From: Branchiostoma floridae
Taxonomy: Eukaryota; Chordata; Leptocardii; Amphioxiformes; Branchiostomatidae
Direction of reading: 5' to 3'
Assembly: GCF_000003815.2 (NCBI RefSeq)
Contig: NC_049979.1
Coordinates: 4,205,038 to 4,269,037, forward strand
DNA length: 64,000 nt
Below the pieces are notes generated by a model. The model saw nothing but the letters and a program-made list of their open reading frames with translations. It made no database searches and was not told the origin of the DNA. The stretch's first letter is position 1. Each line of letters starts with the position of its first letter. The position numbers and the translations under genes are program-made. Of this stretch, positions 22,361-32,757 are shown piece after piece.

Positions 22361-25300
22361 ATGACCAGAAGTATACAAAGTCAACTGTCAGTTGCCTGCT
22401 ACAATACTAGGGGACTAGTGACAGCAATACCGTTCATCAGGAAACACTTAGCACATATAGACATAGTAGCAATTACAGAGCACTGGCTCTTTGAAGAATC
22501 ACTTCCAGAATTGGACAGAGTTTTAAACAGCCATAGGGGCTGGGGCAGGGCAGACAGGAGACTGCAAGATCATGAAAGAGGGCACTGGAGGAGAGGTCAG
22601 GGTGGAGTGGCACTGTTATGGAAAGAATCAATAGATTATGCAGTTTGCAAACTGAATGATGGCAACGACAGAATCATAGGAGTGCGGATAAGGCTTTGTG
22701 ACGGCCAAAAACTCTTTCTCTTTGCTGTCTACATGCCAAATGGAGGAATGCCAATTGAAGAATACAGAGAACAGCTGGAGGTGTTAAGGGAGTTATATAG
22801 AAAGTATGAGAATGACGGGGAAGTTATGATTATTGGAGACTTTAATGCAGACCTTGGTGATCAAGGAGGGCCAAGGGGCAAAGGTCAAATGTCAAAACTG
22901 GGGAAAGAACTAGCAGACATCATGGGTGAACTAGGCTTGCTATCTCTCAACCTAAGCAACTTGGGCACAGGACCACTTCACACTTTCCAGGCCAATGGTG
23001 ACAAGAATCTGTCAACTATAGACCATATTGTCATGCCCCACACATTAGCAGCAGAAGCAACCTCATGCAGAGTCTTAGAGAACAACGGAGACAACTTATC
23101 AGACCACAACCCAGTCATAGCAACTTTCAACAACAAACCATCTGAGTGGAAAGAAGGGCAGTGTGAAGCAAAACTAGACTGGGAGAAGGTTGAAAGACAA
23201 GTGATTGAAGATACTTTTGGAAAAAGTGTGGAAAGGAAACTAGACGCAACTAAAAGCCCCAGTGAAGTGACAATAGCTGCCATTGAAGAGGAAGTCGGTG
23301 TGTTAACTGAAGTGCTGAGAAGTGCAGCAGTAGAGACAATACCAGTGAAGAGAACAAAAAAGCACCAGAAGCCTTATTGGTCATCAGACCTACAAGAAAC
23401 ACACCAGGAAGAGATAGAGGCCTGGCTCCTGTGGAAGGCAGCTGGAAAACCAAGGGAGAAGAACAACCAGCTGTTTAAGAATTACAAAGACAGTAAAAGC
23501 CGCTACCGAGCAGTTCTAAGACAGGCAAAACTCCTGCATGAAGAACAAGAGAATGAGAAACTAGCAGAGATAGCAGGAACGGACGACAGGGGTTTTTGGA
23601 AGAAAATAAGACAAAGAAAAGGAAAAACAGACAAACCACAAGCAGTGAAAGTGGGAGACCAACTCCTGACAGACCCAAGAGAGGTAAGAGAGGCATGGGC
23701 CACCCATTTGGAAATGCTTGGAAATGAGCAGAAAGAGGAAAGTGCACTTTATGATGAAGTACATAAGGAAGCAGTCATAGAGGAAGTAAGGAAAATGGAG
23801 AGGGAGAGTTATAATAACACTGAAGACATTCTAGAAGAACCATTCCTCCTGTCAGAAGTGGCCACTGTTTGCAGGCAGCTGAAGTGTGGTAAAGCTGGAG
23901 GGAATGATGGCCTGACATATGAACACATGAAGTATGGTGGCAAAGCACTGTGGAGCAGAATGACAGCACTGTTCAATGCAATGAGGGAACTAGAATACAT
24001 TCCAATGGAATTTAAGAAGGGAATTAAGATCCCCTTACTAAAACAAGGCAAAACTAACAAAGCAGATTTCAACTCGCACAGAGGCATCACCCTCCTAAAT
24101 GTGATGATGAAGATTTGGGAGAAAGTACTTTACAATAGATGGAAACCATGGTTACTGTCCAAGGGCCTACCACATGAGCTTCAAAACGGTGGTCAGGTGG
24201 GATGTAACAACATTACCACAGCCTACATTGTGCGAGAAGTACTGACTCACTACCAGGAAAGAGGCAGTTTAGTTTACGGCTGTTTCCTCGACACGACTAA
24301 AGCATACGATACAGTGTGGATACCAGGGCTGTTGTACAAGATGTTTAAAGTGGGTGTGAATGGCAAAATGTGGAGGTTGATCAAGCTGATGCACACTGAG
24401 AACTGCTATTCAGTCAAGTTGAACGGGGAGAAGTCAAGAGAGTTCATAACCACACGCGGAGTTAACCAAGGAGGCGTGTTATCTCTCACATGCTACCTCC
24501 TCTCAACTAACGATGTGCATGAGATATTACAAGCCCAGGGTGGAGGGGCATCGGTGGGCGGTCTGAACTGTTGCTCACCGGCACTTGCAGACGACATATG
24601 CCTGCTTGCAGGCTCAAGATCAGCACTGATGAAACTTATAGACACTATGTATATTTATGGTACAAAATGGAGGTTTCAATTTGCACCAGAAAAGAGTAAA
24701 TGCGTAGTGTTTGGTCAGAAGTCAGGAGGAAGGCCTACAGGAAGTTCAGTTGGGGACTGGTGGATGGGGAACACAGCTATCCCGGAGGTTGCTACAGTTA
24801 CACATGTTGGGGTACAACATTCAGCAAACCTAACATCAGCAGCAGCGACAGAGAGTGCCACAAAGAAAGGCAAAGGAAAGACCTGTGCAATTCTTGCAAC
24901 GGGATTGGAAGGCAGGAAACCTAATCCACTTGTCACAAGAAAACTTTACTACACTATAGTGATCCCCTCCATGCTACACGGGTGTGAGCTCTGGCAGCCA
25001 TCCAATACTGATATGCAAAAACTTGAGCAGTGCCACAGATTTGCCGCTAAGAAAATGCAAGATATGCATTTCCAGACGGAGACAACAGCAACCCTCGCAG
25101 CACTGGGGATGCCATCCCTTAGAGCAATTATTGACAAATACAAGCTGAGGCTCTTTGGCAGACTAACACAACTCCCCAGCAATGTGCTGGCAAAGAAAAT
25201 ATTCTTGTATAGACTGTACTCATTCTTGCTGAGAAGAGAAAGAGGGATCAGCTCCAAAGGATTTATCAGTGATTGCTTCACAATTGCGCAAGAATATGGA

Positions 25301-25858
25301 CTGAGTGAGTATCTTGAGCAGTTCGGGGTAACCCTGGAGTTCCCAGCAAACCGGTGGAAGCACATTGTGAAAGCAGCTGTGGGGGAAAAAGAGGAAGGAA
25401 AGTGGAACGACAAAATAAGTGGAAGTACAACAAGGTTCCATAAGACACACACAACAATGTTGCAACCACATAAGTTATGGATGCTAGCTAGGAAGAAACC
25501 TGCCTACAGAAGTGACCTACAAAAGTTGATACACCTCAGTACTGCACCGAGAACACAAAAAGCTTGCCCAGCATGTGACAACCCCACAGATGACCTAGTA
25601 AAGCACATGTTGACAGAATGCAGAACATTCCAGACGGTGAGGGAAGAAGTGACTGACCACCTTACTGACTTCCTTGGAATCAGAGTAGCAGTGGAAGTGC
25701 ACCAGCAGGGAGACGAGAGACTAACTGAAGTTCTCCTTGGTGCGCACATAGTAGAAGAGAACATTGAGACAGAACACTGGGAGGAGTTTATCCTGCTTGT
25801 AGCAAGAAAGCTAAGACCACTAGCAATAATGGCTCTCAAGCATATAACATGGAAATGA
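22361..25858 (+). CDS. LINE ORF2: endonuclease-reverse transcriptase, 1165 aa
   Basis: Intact ORF, ATG to TGA. N-terminal APE-type endonuclease: CYNTRGL, ITEHWLFEESLP, VYMPNGG, IIGDFNADLGD, STIDHIVMP, LSDHNPVIATF, so all the usual catalytic positions are present. Reverse transcriptase about residues 480-800: IPLLKQGKTNKADF and RGITLLNVMMKIWEK (motifs 0-1), YGCFLDTTKAYDTVW (A), TRGVNQGGVLSLTCYLLS (B), LADDICLLAGS (C). The C-terminus has CPACDNPTDDLVKHMLTEC, a zinc-binding motif. It nicks target DNA and copies the element RNA by target-primed reverse transcription. Starts 57 bp after the ORF1 stop. No broken motif seen; could be active. Confidence 0.95.
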   Translation: MTRSIQSQLSVACYNTRGLVTAIPFIRKHLAHIDIVAITEHWLFEESLPELDRVLNSHRGWGRADRRLQDHERGHWRRGQGGVALLWKESIDYAVCKLNDGNDRIIGVRIRLCDGQKLFLFAVYMPNGGMPIEEYREQLEVLRELYRKYENDGEVMIIGDFNADLGDQGGPRGKGQMSKLGKELADIMGELGLLSLNLSNLGTGPLHTFQANGDKNLSTIDHIVMPHTLAAEATSCRVLENNGDNLSDHNPVIATFNNKPSEWKEGQCEAKLDWEKVERQVIEDTFGKSVERKLDATKSPSEVTIAAIEEEVGVLTEVLRSAAVETIPVKRTKKHQKPYWSSDLQETHQEEIEAWLLWKAAGKPREKNNQLFKNYKDSKSRYRAVLRQAKLLHEEQENEKLAEIAGTDDRGFWKKIRQRKGKTDKPQAVKVGDQLLTDPREVREAWATHLEMLGNEQKEESALYDEVHKEAVIEEVRKMERESYNNTEDILEEPFLLSEVATVCRQLKCGKAGGNDGLTYEHMKYGGKALWSRMTALFNAMRELEYIPMEFKKGIKIPLLKQGKTNKADFNSHRGITLLNVMMKIWEKVLYNRWKPWLLSKGLPHELQNGGQVGCNNITTAYIVREVLTHYQERGSLVYGCFLDTTKAYDTVWIPGLLYKMFKVGVNGKMWRLIKLMHTENCYSVKLNGEKSREFITTRGVNQGGVLSLTCYLLSTNDVHEILQAQGGGASVGGLNCCSPALADDICLLAGSRSALMKLIDTMYIYGTKWRFQFAPEKSKCVVFGQKSGGRPTGSSVGDWWMGNTAIPEVATVTHVGVQHSANLTSAAATESATKKGKGKTCAILATGLEGRKPNPLVTRKLYYTIVIPSMLHGCELWQPSNTDMQKLEQCHRFAAKKMQDMHFQTETTATLAALGMPSLRAIIDKYKLRLFGRLTQLPSNVLAKKIFLYRLYSFLLRRERGISSKGFISDCFTIAQEYGLSEYLEQFGVTLEFPANRWKHIVKAAVGEKEEGKWNDKISGSTTRFHKTHTTMLQPHKLWMLARKKPAYRSDLQKLIHLSTAPRTQKACPACDNPTDDLVKHMLTECRTFQTVREEVTDHLTDFLGIRVAVEVHQQGDERLTEVLLGAHIVEENIETEHWEEFILLVARKLRPLAIMALKHITWK

Positions 25859-26400
25859 GTCAGGTCTTTGTTCCTATCCACTTCGATGGCCAATCAGTGA
25901 CAACAGAGTAATTGGTGTAGAAACTGTGCAACTGATATACATACTGTGCAACTGATAACTGACTGGTTTAAGTTAAGTCAAAGTGTTTACATTATGTACA
26001 GGACCGTATAACGGAAGCATAGGTATGAGTCATGTAAAGGTGTATGTGTAAAGTGTTGCTCATAGAAACTGCATGATGAAAGTTCAAGACCCATGTGAGT
26101 CAAACTGAAGTATCATTATACAAGTTTGCGTTCAGAGACTGTATTTTGGAAGTCTAAGACTAAGAGATGTAGATCATAACAAGTTGGTTTCTTTTTACCA
26201 TGTACACAGTCATATGTATGACAATAGACAGAACTTTTTAAAGTCAAGCGGGACAAGGCGTAAATGAGTGTTCGTAGAATCTGTTTGTACCGTATTATTA
26301 TGTTGTAAGCTGTCACCTAGGAAACATATTTTAATATTTGTAAATATTCCATTTTTATGCTCTCCCAAGACGGAGGAATAAAGTATGAAGAAGAAGAAGA

Positions 26401-27235
26401 AGTGGTGGAGAATGGTCAGAATGGTCAAAGTGGTAGAAAATGGTCAGAATGACCTGAGTGATGGAGAATGGTCAGAATGGCCAGAGTGGTGGAGAATGGT
26501 CAGAATGGCCAAAGTGGTAGAGAATGGTCAGAATGACTAGAGTGATGGAAAATAGTCAGAATGGCCAAAGTGATGGAGAATGGTCAGAATGGCCAGAGTG
26601 GTGGAGAAGGGCCAGAGTGGTGGAGAAGGGCCAGAGTGGTGGAGAATGGTCATAATGGCCAAAGTGATGGAGAATGGTCAGAATGACCAGAGTGATGGAG
26701 AAGGGCCAAAGTGGTGGAGAATGGTCAGAATGGCCAAAGTGGTAGAGAATGGTCAGAATGACCTGAGTGATGGAGAATGGTCAGAAGGGCCAAAGTGATG
26801 GAGAATGGTCAGAATGGCCAAAGTGGTAGAGAATGGTCAGAATGACCTGAGTGATGGAGAATGGTCAGAATGGCCAAAGTGGTAGAGAATGGTCAGAATG
26901 GCCAGAGTGGTGGAGAATGGTCAGAATGGCCAAAGTGATGGAGAATGGTCAGAATGACCAGAGTGGTAGGGAAGGGCCAGAGTGGTGGAGAATGGTCAGA
27001 ATGGCCAAAGTGGTAGAGAATGGTCAGAATGACCTGAGTGGTATAGAATGGTCAGAATGGCCAGAGTGGTGGAGAATGGTCAGAATGGCCAAAGTGATGG
27101 AGAATGGTCAGAATGACCAGAGTGGTAGGGAAGGGCCAGAGTGGTGGAGAATGGTCAGAATGGTCAAAGTGGTAGAAAATGGTCAGAATGACCAGAGTGG
27201 TGGAGAATGGTCAGAATGGCCAAAGTGACATAGAA
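26401..27235 (+). repeat. 28-bp minisatellite, right arm, part 2 (about 30 units)
   Basis: Continues the array interrupted by the LINE. Includes shortened units (GGCCAGAGTGGTGGAGAA). Confidence 0.92.
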
Positions 27236-27490
27236 GGTTTAGAATAATTTGACTGGAAACAGAAGATGAAGACAGAAGGGATTGATGAGGGACCTACTAG
27301 ACTTTTGAAGCAGGCTGTTAGGTGATACATTCATGACGTGTACAACGCATGTGCATGTGTGCGACGCTGTGTGCAACGCATGTGCATGTACGTTGCACAG
27401 GAGTCATGACGTACTGCTATGAATACAATTTGCATGTTCATGAGAAGTAACTCATTTGCATGTTCGTGAGAGTTAAATGGCCCCGTTACC
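27236..27490 (-). repeat. right terminal inverted repeat, unique outer domain
   Basis: Near-identical reverse complement of 16711-16965. A few bases differ at the inner border only. Confidence 0.92.
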
Positions 27491-27509
27491 GCTGTTGAGC
27501 CCAGCGGGG

Positions 27510-27753
27510 AGCACGTCACCGGAACGTACTGCGCCTGCGCGAAAAGTATAGACATGCTAAACCCCCGGTTTACTAAAGGGCCGCATTTAAGAAAGTACGT
27601 GCGTATATAAGGGTAAAACTCCGTGTACGTTTTACACGAAACCATGTCTCTAACATATACTGTGCAACAAGCGGGATTTTAATGCAACGTTGACCAAACC
27701 AAGCCCCAAACTACCAGGGTTTGCGCAGGCGCAGTACGTTCCGGTGACGTGCT
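27510..27753. mobile_element. 244-bp MITE with 9-bp target duplication
   Basis: Termini AGCACGTCACCGGAACG and its reverse complement CGTTCCGGTGACGTGCT; the match extends through TACTGCGCCTGCGC. CCAGCGGGG at 27501-27509 is repeated at 27754-27762. No ORF. It lies 19 bp from the end of the foldback element, so two DNA transposons hit the same short stretch. Confidence 0.88.
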
Positions 27754-27778
27754 CCAGCGGGGAATTCTCTCCCGGCAG

Positions 27779-27786
27779 TGACGTCA
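27779..27786. promoter_or_regulatory. CRE-like palindrome TGACGTCA
   Basis: A full cAMP-response-element palindrome followed by TAGGTCACATGACG (E-box-like). Before the two insertions it lay about 40 bp from the left flank (16710), i.e. near the possible exon at 16423-16629. A promoter is possible; no transcript evidence. Confidence 0.35.
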
Positions 27787-28138
27787 TAGGTCACATGACG
27801 ACCCACCAAGAAGCGAGCACAGCGCCGCGGTATCGCGAAAAGCTGACTTTAAAAGCCGTATAAACTTTATTTCTCATTTATGGCAATTACAAACAACTTA
27901 TAATTACTGTATTTACCTCCATGAAATGTCATGGAGGTTATATCTATCTCTATGAAAAATGGAGATATAGTTTTGGGGGGTTTACGGAAAAGGCTGAGCT
28001 GTCTACCTGTGCTGTCTACATGAGCTGGCTATCACGTCAGGCTACTTGGACCTACGAAAGCCCATTGGGACAAAAGCTGTTTTAGCAGTAGGGGTTGTTT
28101 GTGCTCAATGATTGAAGAAAGGAACAATAATGGCTGCG
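27787..28138. other. no gene; holds a dispersed TACCTCCATGAA repeat
   Basis: 27915-27945 (TTACCTCCATGAAATGTCA, then GGAGGTTATAT) matches 53796-53827 and has an internal inverted repeat. Otherwise nothing seen. Confidence 0.5.
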
Positions 28139-29100
28139 CCACGGAACATGAAATAGCCTACTCTCTAGGACAGGACACATTCTGGGCAACCTTTCTGCCA
28201 AGTGGCGTTTCACAACTCTTTCCCAGTCTGAACTGAAATTTACAGCCGTAGTCGAGCTTTCATGGATGCAGAAATACACCTAGTAAATGCAATGGTGAAG
28301 TGATGGTATCAATGTAGTATGGAAATGAATCAATACAAACTGAGAGTGAGTACACCTTAAGAGTTGGAATCGTTCCATGCATGCAGTATTTCAAGTTTTC
28401 ACTTGATGTAACAGATCTTTATTTGCACGTAAAATGTAGTCTGTGGCGTCTTTATCAGTCACGTAACGTATGCTGTGGTTTCGGTAGTGTGTATCTGTTG
28501 TGTATGTGTACAGTTTGACTCAAGGAAATGTGGCTGGATCTTTGATATATGGCATGCTGGACGTGTACGAACACAGTCGAAATACAGCAGGGCACGCACA
28601 ATACATGTACAAGTAACAAGAAATGTAACATGAAGCAAGAGTGCCCATGATATCGCTTGGCTATCACTTGGTACCAAGGTACCGTAAACAGACACATATT
28701 GAGTATGTACTCTGTCTTTATCTTCTTTACCGAAATGTTGGTCGGGTTGAAGCAGTGCCTATTCAGGGGCGTGATCCCGCTACTCGGATCGACACGGGGA
28801 CTTTTACCTGCGTTGTTTCCAACCTTGGCCGGTCTGTTCTGGGCTCTCGGGGTAACCATGTCGATGTCGAACTTAGCGAGTCGCCCGATCGCCATAGCAC
28901 ATCACGCCAGCCGGTCCGAGCTCAAGAGGTCCGCCAACCCAGCCTACAGGAAGCTCGGAAGAGGTGGAGCGCCACAAACGATGCGCTGCTGACGGCTCGT
29001 GGCTTTTCAGTTCAGACTGGGAAAGAGTTGTGAAACGCCACTTGGCAGAAAGGTGGCCCAGAATGTGTCCTAGAGAATAGGCTATTTCATGTTCCGTGGC
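28139..29100. repeat. inverted duplication, about 110-bp arms
   Basis: 28139-28250 and 28992-29100 are inverted copies (shared words CCACGGAACATGAAATAGCC and CACTTGGCAGAAAGG with small changes). The arms enclose about 740 bp without a recognisable gene; a minus ORF of 146 codons (28455-28895) has no domain. Possibly a non-autonomous element. Confidence 0.65.
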
Positions 29101-30351
29101 GTAGCCATCACTGTTCCATTTATGAACGATTTTCGTGTCGCCTACGCGCGGGTTGACGGCGGCCATTGGGGGTAAAGAGGAAGGGAGGGGGAACAGCGGA
29201 ATTACACCGGGGGCACAGATGATCATGAAGTACAGCGGGGGTTAAGGGGAAGTCCGGGGGAAAAGGTGAATGGGTAGGGGGAAAAGCTGAAGGAGTTGGG
29301 TGGGGGTGCTGATTGTAATTACTTCACTTCCTACCCATTCTAACGGACAGAAATTGTTGTTTTTTTACGGATCATGATGGACTAATTAGTTGTCTTAATT
29401 TCCACCATGCATTGCGGAGTCAATGAATTGTTCATTTAGTACCGTTCATTGTCGACAGAATGACTATACAACACATGATATTTTGCAACAGTTTATTCAT
29501 ACCCTTTTCTTTCTATATGCCAACAGGTGAATGCCGTCATGACAACCCTCGGGCTACAGAGTGAATCCACTGACTTGGTCGCGGAGGGATTGGGCTGTAT
29601 ACCCAAATTACCCAAGAAAAACAAACATTAAATGGACCTCACAGCGGAAAGAACACAGCAAGAGTCACACAAACACACATGATATATAACACAAACAAAT
29701 AAAAGCCCGTATACAAATCATCACATTCATCACACAATACGGATATGTAAAAGGAATGCATACACGACATCTATACACCAGATGTCCCTGAATACAATCC
29801 AAATTATATGACTGAACTTACCTCCCATTTTGTTAAATAACACCAGGTGTTTTGTTACAAATTATAATATGCTGTATAGCTATTCTGTCGGTAATGAACG
29901 GTAAGAACTGAACAATAATTCTTTGACTATTTGGAGAACCTACCCAACAATCCAATAGATTGTGAAAAATCCAAAATATATTTGTCTTTTTAATAAAAAA
30001 TAAGTGAAACAAAAAACGTAATACTATCTAAAACAGAAACATAGCATTAAAATGGTGAGGTACATGCATTAAAATGGTAAGGTCAACGCATTATTCTTGT
30101 TTCCCATAAACAAAAATAGTAGCTGTGTTTCCGGTGCTCAACAAAGAAAAGAGGATGAAAAGGAACGTATCAGCAAAGGCCTTTTCGTTACAAATCACAT
30201 GAAAAACGTCTTCGAAACAAATTCCCCAGGGAATACTCAGATGGCTCTACTACGCATGCCTGTAAAAATTCCACACATGCCTGCGGAATTCTGGGAATTC
30301 TTGTGAAACGGTCGCAAACTATAAACACTAGGCTCGCCCCTGAGGCGTCGC
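29101..30351. other. no gene; contains a copy of the 9735-9930 repeat at 29640-29760
   Basis: AT-rich DNA with a GGGG-rich stretch at 29165-29310. The 29640-29760 part matches the repeat after the 19-bp minisatellite. No coding signal. Confidence 0.45.
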
Positions 30352-30908
30352 CAAAAAAAGACGAGCTTTAACACCTACAAACATTTTACAGCGGTGTTTA
30401 TATTGTCCGGTCCGCACTCTATTCCCGTGCCCGCGACGTTTCCGTGACGTAGGCGAAACCATGATACATGTAAAATGAAAATCGCGAAACTGGTATCCCA
30501 GGTTCCGTAGCTCAGTCGAAGATCTGTCTTCACTCTTTAGATCCAGGGGCCGCAACTTCCTGTGAGGAATCTTGATAGAAGCAGTTCGATCGTTCCATGG
30601 ACTGTTTAGTAACCCTTGTTAGAACCCTTGCTAGAACGATTGCGCAACTATTTCAAGATGGCCGAGCGGTCTAATGATAAGGTTCTGCGTAAAAGACGCA
30701 GTCAGTTTCCGAATGTTTCCGTTTTTTTTTCTTTGCTGAACAAATCACATATAATCGTTTTCTTTTCATGTGATTTTAACACCCAGGCTTTTCTAAAATC
30801 TGCGGCCAGTTTTTTTTTTTTTTTCAAAAGGTTTCTTGTTTCATTTTATATACACAACTCTTTCGTCTTGTGACCAGATCATGGAAACCCAGGATTGGGA
30901 TTTCTTTA
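30352..30908. repeat. composite repeat, copy A block 1 (matches 61902-62427)
   Basis: About 550 bp nearly identical to 61902-62427, with small indels (ATCG at 30589, GCGGCC at 30801). Carries a tRNA-Leu-like piece and ends in AAAAGGTTTCTTGTTTC and a shared stretch up to TTCTTTATT. Confidence 0.85.
30652..30703 (+). pseudogene. tRNA-Leu-like 5' half (SINE head or tRNA fossil)
   Basis: ATGGCCGAGCGGTCTAA equals the D-arm and box A of eukaryotic tRNA-Leu. A stem CTGCG/CGCAG with a 7-nt loop follows where the anticodon arm belongs, but the loop lacks U33 and there is no T-arm or box B. Not a working tRNA. Second copy at 62195-62246. Confidence 0.6.
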
Positions 30909-30944
30909 TTAGTCTGTGACCAGACCCTCTGGTCGACAGACTTT

Positions 30945-31760
30945 TAGTTTTGTCACGTTTACGCGCGTTCGCAGCTGTATCTGTATGTTCCCGTTGTCTG
31001 AATTCTATGTGGTTTGGCAGGTCCTTTGTACTGAGGTTGACGATGATGCACGTGAACTTTTTTTTGCGGCAGGTGGTTTTATTATGGATTTTATAAAAAT
31101 AACACCCCTACAATTTGTTCGTCTTGCGGTGTTTTGGTCCAGATCCTCTGTATGTGGGTCATGGTGTCATTGGAATTTGTCAAGCAGATGCGTGGTGTTA
31201 CCTGATCGTCAAAGTTATTCGCGTTCGCATCGGTATCTGCATGTTCCCGTTGTCGCATACGTACGTTGTTTGGCAGGTCATCTGCACTGAGGGTGACGAT
31301 GATGCACGTTGTTTTTTTGTTGTTGTTTTTGCGGCAGTTGGTTTTATTAGGGACGCAATAAAAATAACACCCCTACAAAATGTTCATCTTTCGGTGTATT
31401 AGTCCAGATCCCCTGTATATGGGTCATGCTGTAATTGAGATATTGCAAGCAGATGCGTGATGTTCTCTGGTCGTCAATGTAACGCGCGTTCGCATCTATA
31501 TCTGCATGTTCCCGTTGTCGCATACGTTTGTGGTTTGGCAGGTTCTCTACACATAGTTGGACGATGATGCAAGGTGTTTTATTTTTTCGGCAGCTGTTTT
31601 TATTATGTATGTAATAATTTCAGAAATCACCCCTGCAAATTGTACGTTTCACAGTGTATTGGCCCATGTCTGCATATGGTGCCCGTTGAGGTAATTGGGT
31701 ATAGTTAAGCAGATGCGCGATATGTGCAAGAATTTTACGCGCGTTTGCTTTCTACCTCTT
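30945..31760 (+). repeat. three tandem repeats of about 260 bp
   Basis: The words CGCGTTCGCA, TATCTG(C/T)ATGTTCCCGTTG, TTTGGCAGGT, ACGATGATGCA, AATAACACCCCTAC and AAGCAGATGCG recur in order starting near 30958, 31217, 31482 and (partial) 31737. Absent from copy B of the composite repeat, so this block was inserted or lost there. No long ORF. Confidence 0.8.
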
Positions 31761-32429
31761 ATTCAACAAGTTTATCCGTACTACTTTATGTACCAGCATC
31801 ATGGACCCCGGGATTCACCCATTAACACTGTGTCATGCTACCTTATGGCTTCACACTAGTTAAAAACTTATCGCACAGTTCATCATCAACAGCTGTGTGT
31901 TATCGTATGTGGGACATGGGAACCGACATCTAATGTTCCACTAATGACCCTGTCAATCAAATACCTCCTGTCGCCGTTTGCAATGAAGCGTGTAAGAATT
32001 CTCGTCCCAAATGAAGTTTAGCCATATTATATTCCCGGACTTCGACTAAGAAACATCAAGGTCCTATTCCGTGCTTCATACTTATTACGTCCATAACAGA
32101 AACATGTTAATACTTGGTGCGTTTGTCAGTCTGCCTGTCGGTCTTGTAGGTGTGTCTGTGTGTGAATGTGCCTGTGTATTAGAGTAGACCATCCGGTAAC
32201 TTATCGTCACCATATCTTTTTGACTTTGGCCACATGTTATCTCACAATCCATACCTGTTTAGTAAGATTCACATGACACAGAAATATTAGGCAACTTTAG
32301 ATACAACGATATATCTAACACCATGAAAAGAATCATATAGGATATAAGCACAACGTCACACACCAAAGAAGACAAAACAACCAACATATACCAGACTGAC
32401 GTCACAGACTATGTTACCTACAGTCACTT
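31761..32429. other. no gene seen
   Basis: Nothing recognisable on either strand; belongs to the block missing from copy B. Confidence 0.4.
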
Positions 32430-32696
32430 GTTTTTATTTTCAAACATCCACAACATTAAAGTGACGTAAGTTAAAACAGAAGATAGTGTTACTTAATTTA
32501 AAATAAGTCTATTTCTACGTTTTCTCAATCTTGAACTGGCAGGGTATCAAAATTGTCATATTTGATTTGATTTGATTTGATTTATTGAAATTGCAAACGA
32601 TACAATACATGAGGGACACAGGTAGCGCCACAGCGGTGTGTTGGTGTTGTGGCCCTCAAAATGTCACATGAATACATAACATACATTCTCATATTT
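32430..32696 (-). repeat. LINE 3' UTR and tail, copy A (matches 62428-62691)
   Basis: Minus strand ends CAATAAATCAAATC with (ATCAA)n at 32565-32587, a LINE-type 3' tail. Its coding end lies at 40537-40735, split off by the foldback element and its insertions. Confidence 0.75.
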
Positions 32697-32757
32697 CCAC
32701 CAGGTGCCATTATACCGCCACCTAAACAAGTGCTTTTAAAAAAGCTGGCATTTTGCC

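Larger units (their letters stand above)
19373..26400 (+). mobile_element. near-complete 7.0-kb non-LTR retrotransposon (LINE)
   Basis: Inserted in the 28-bp minisatellite. AGTGGT stands at 19367-19372 and again at 26401-26406, and the array resumes in register, giving a 6-bp target duplication. Order: 5' UTR (19373-19814), ORF1 in two frames (19815-20306, 20288-22303), ORF2 (22361-25858), 3' UTR of about 540 bp, AATAAA near 26379 and a (GAA)n tail. The 5' end carries CAAGATGGCGGC. The copy looks young. Clade not assigned: it has an APE endonuclease and a C-terminal zinc motif as in CR1/L2/Jockey-group LINEs. Confidence 0.9.
16711..27490. mobile_element. 10.8-kb foldback-like DNA transposon with long inverted repeats
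   Basis: Both ends begin GGTAACGGGGCCATTTAACT reading inward. The left arm (16711-17590) and right arm (26401-27490, inverted) agree almost base for base over their outer 250 bp and continue into the same 28-bp minisatellite in opposite orientation. An exact 8-bp duplication GCTGTTGA flanks the element. The centre (17590-18150) is about 560 bp of unique DNA without an ORF, so there is no transposase: a non-autonomous element. The layout (unique outer end, tandem repeats in the arms, unique middle, 8-bp duplication) is that of foldback elements such as the sea-urchin TU elements; hAT-type machinery is a possible mobiliser because of the 8-bp duplication. A complete LINE (19373-26400) has inserted in the right arm. 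Confidence 0.88.

Noticed and set aside
26580-27228. ORFs rich in ENGQNDQSG-like repeats, and similar ones at 17061-17463
   Set aside because: Translation of the 28-bp minisatellite; no independent support.
28641-29033. 130-codon ORF and overlapping minus ORFs in 28.4-29.2 kb
   Set aside because: No recognisable domain, overlaps an inverted-duplication arm, and competing frames are equally open.
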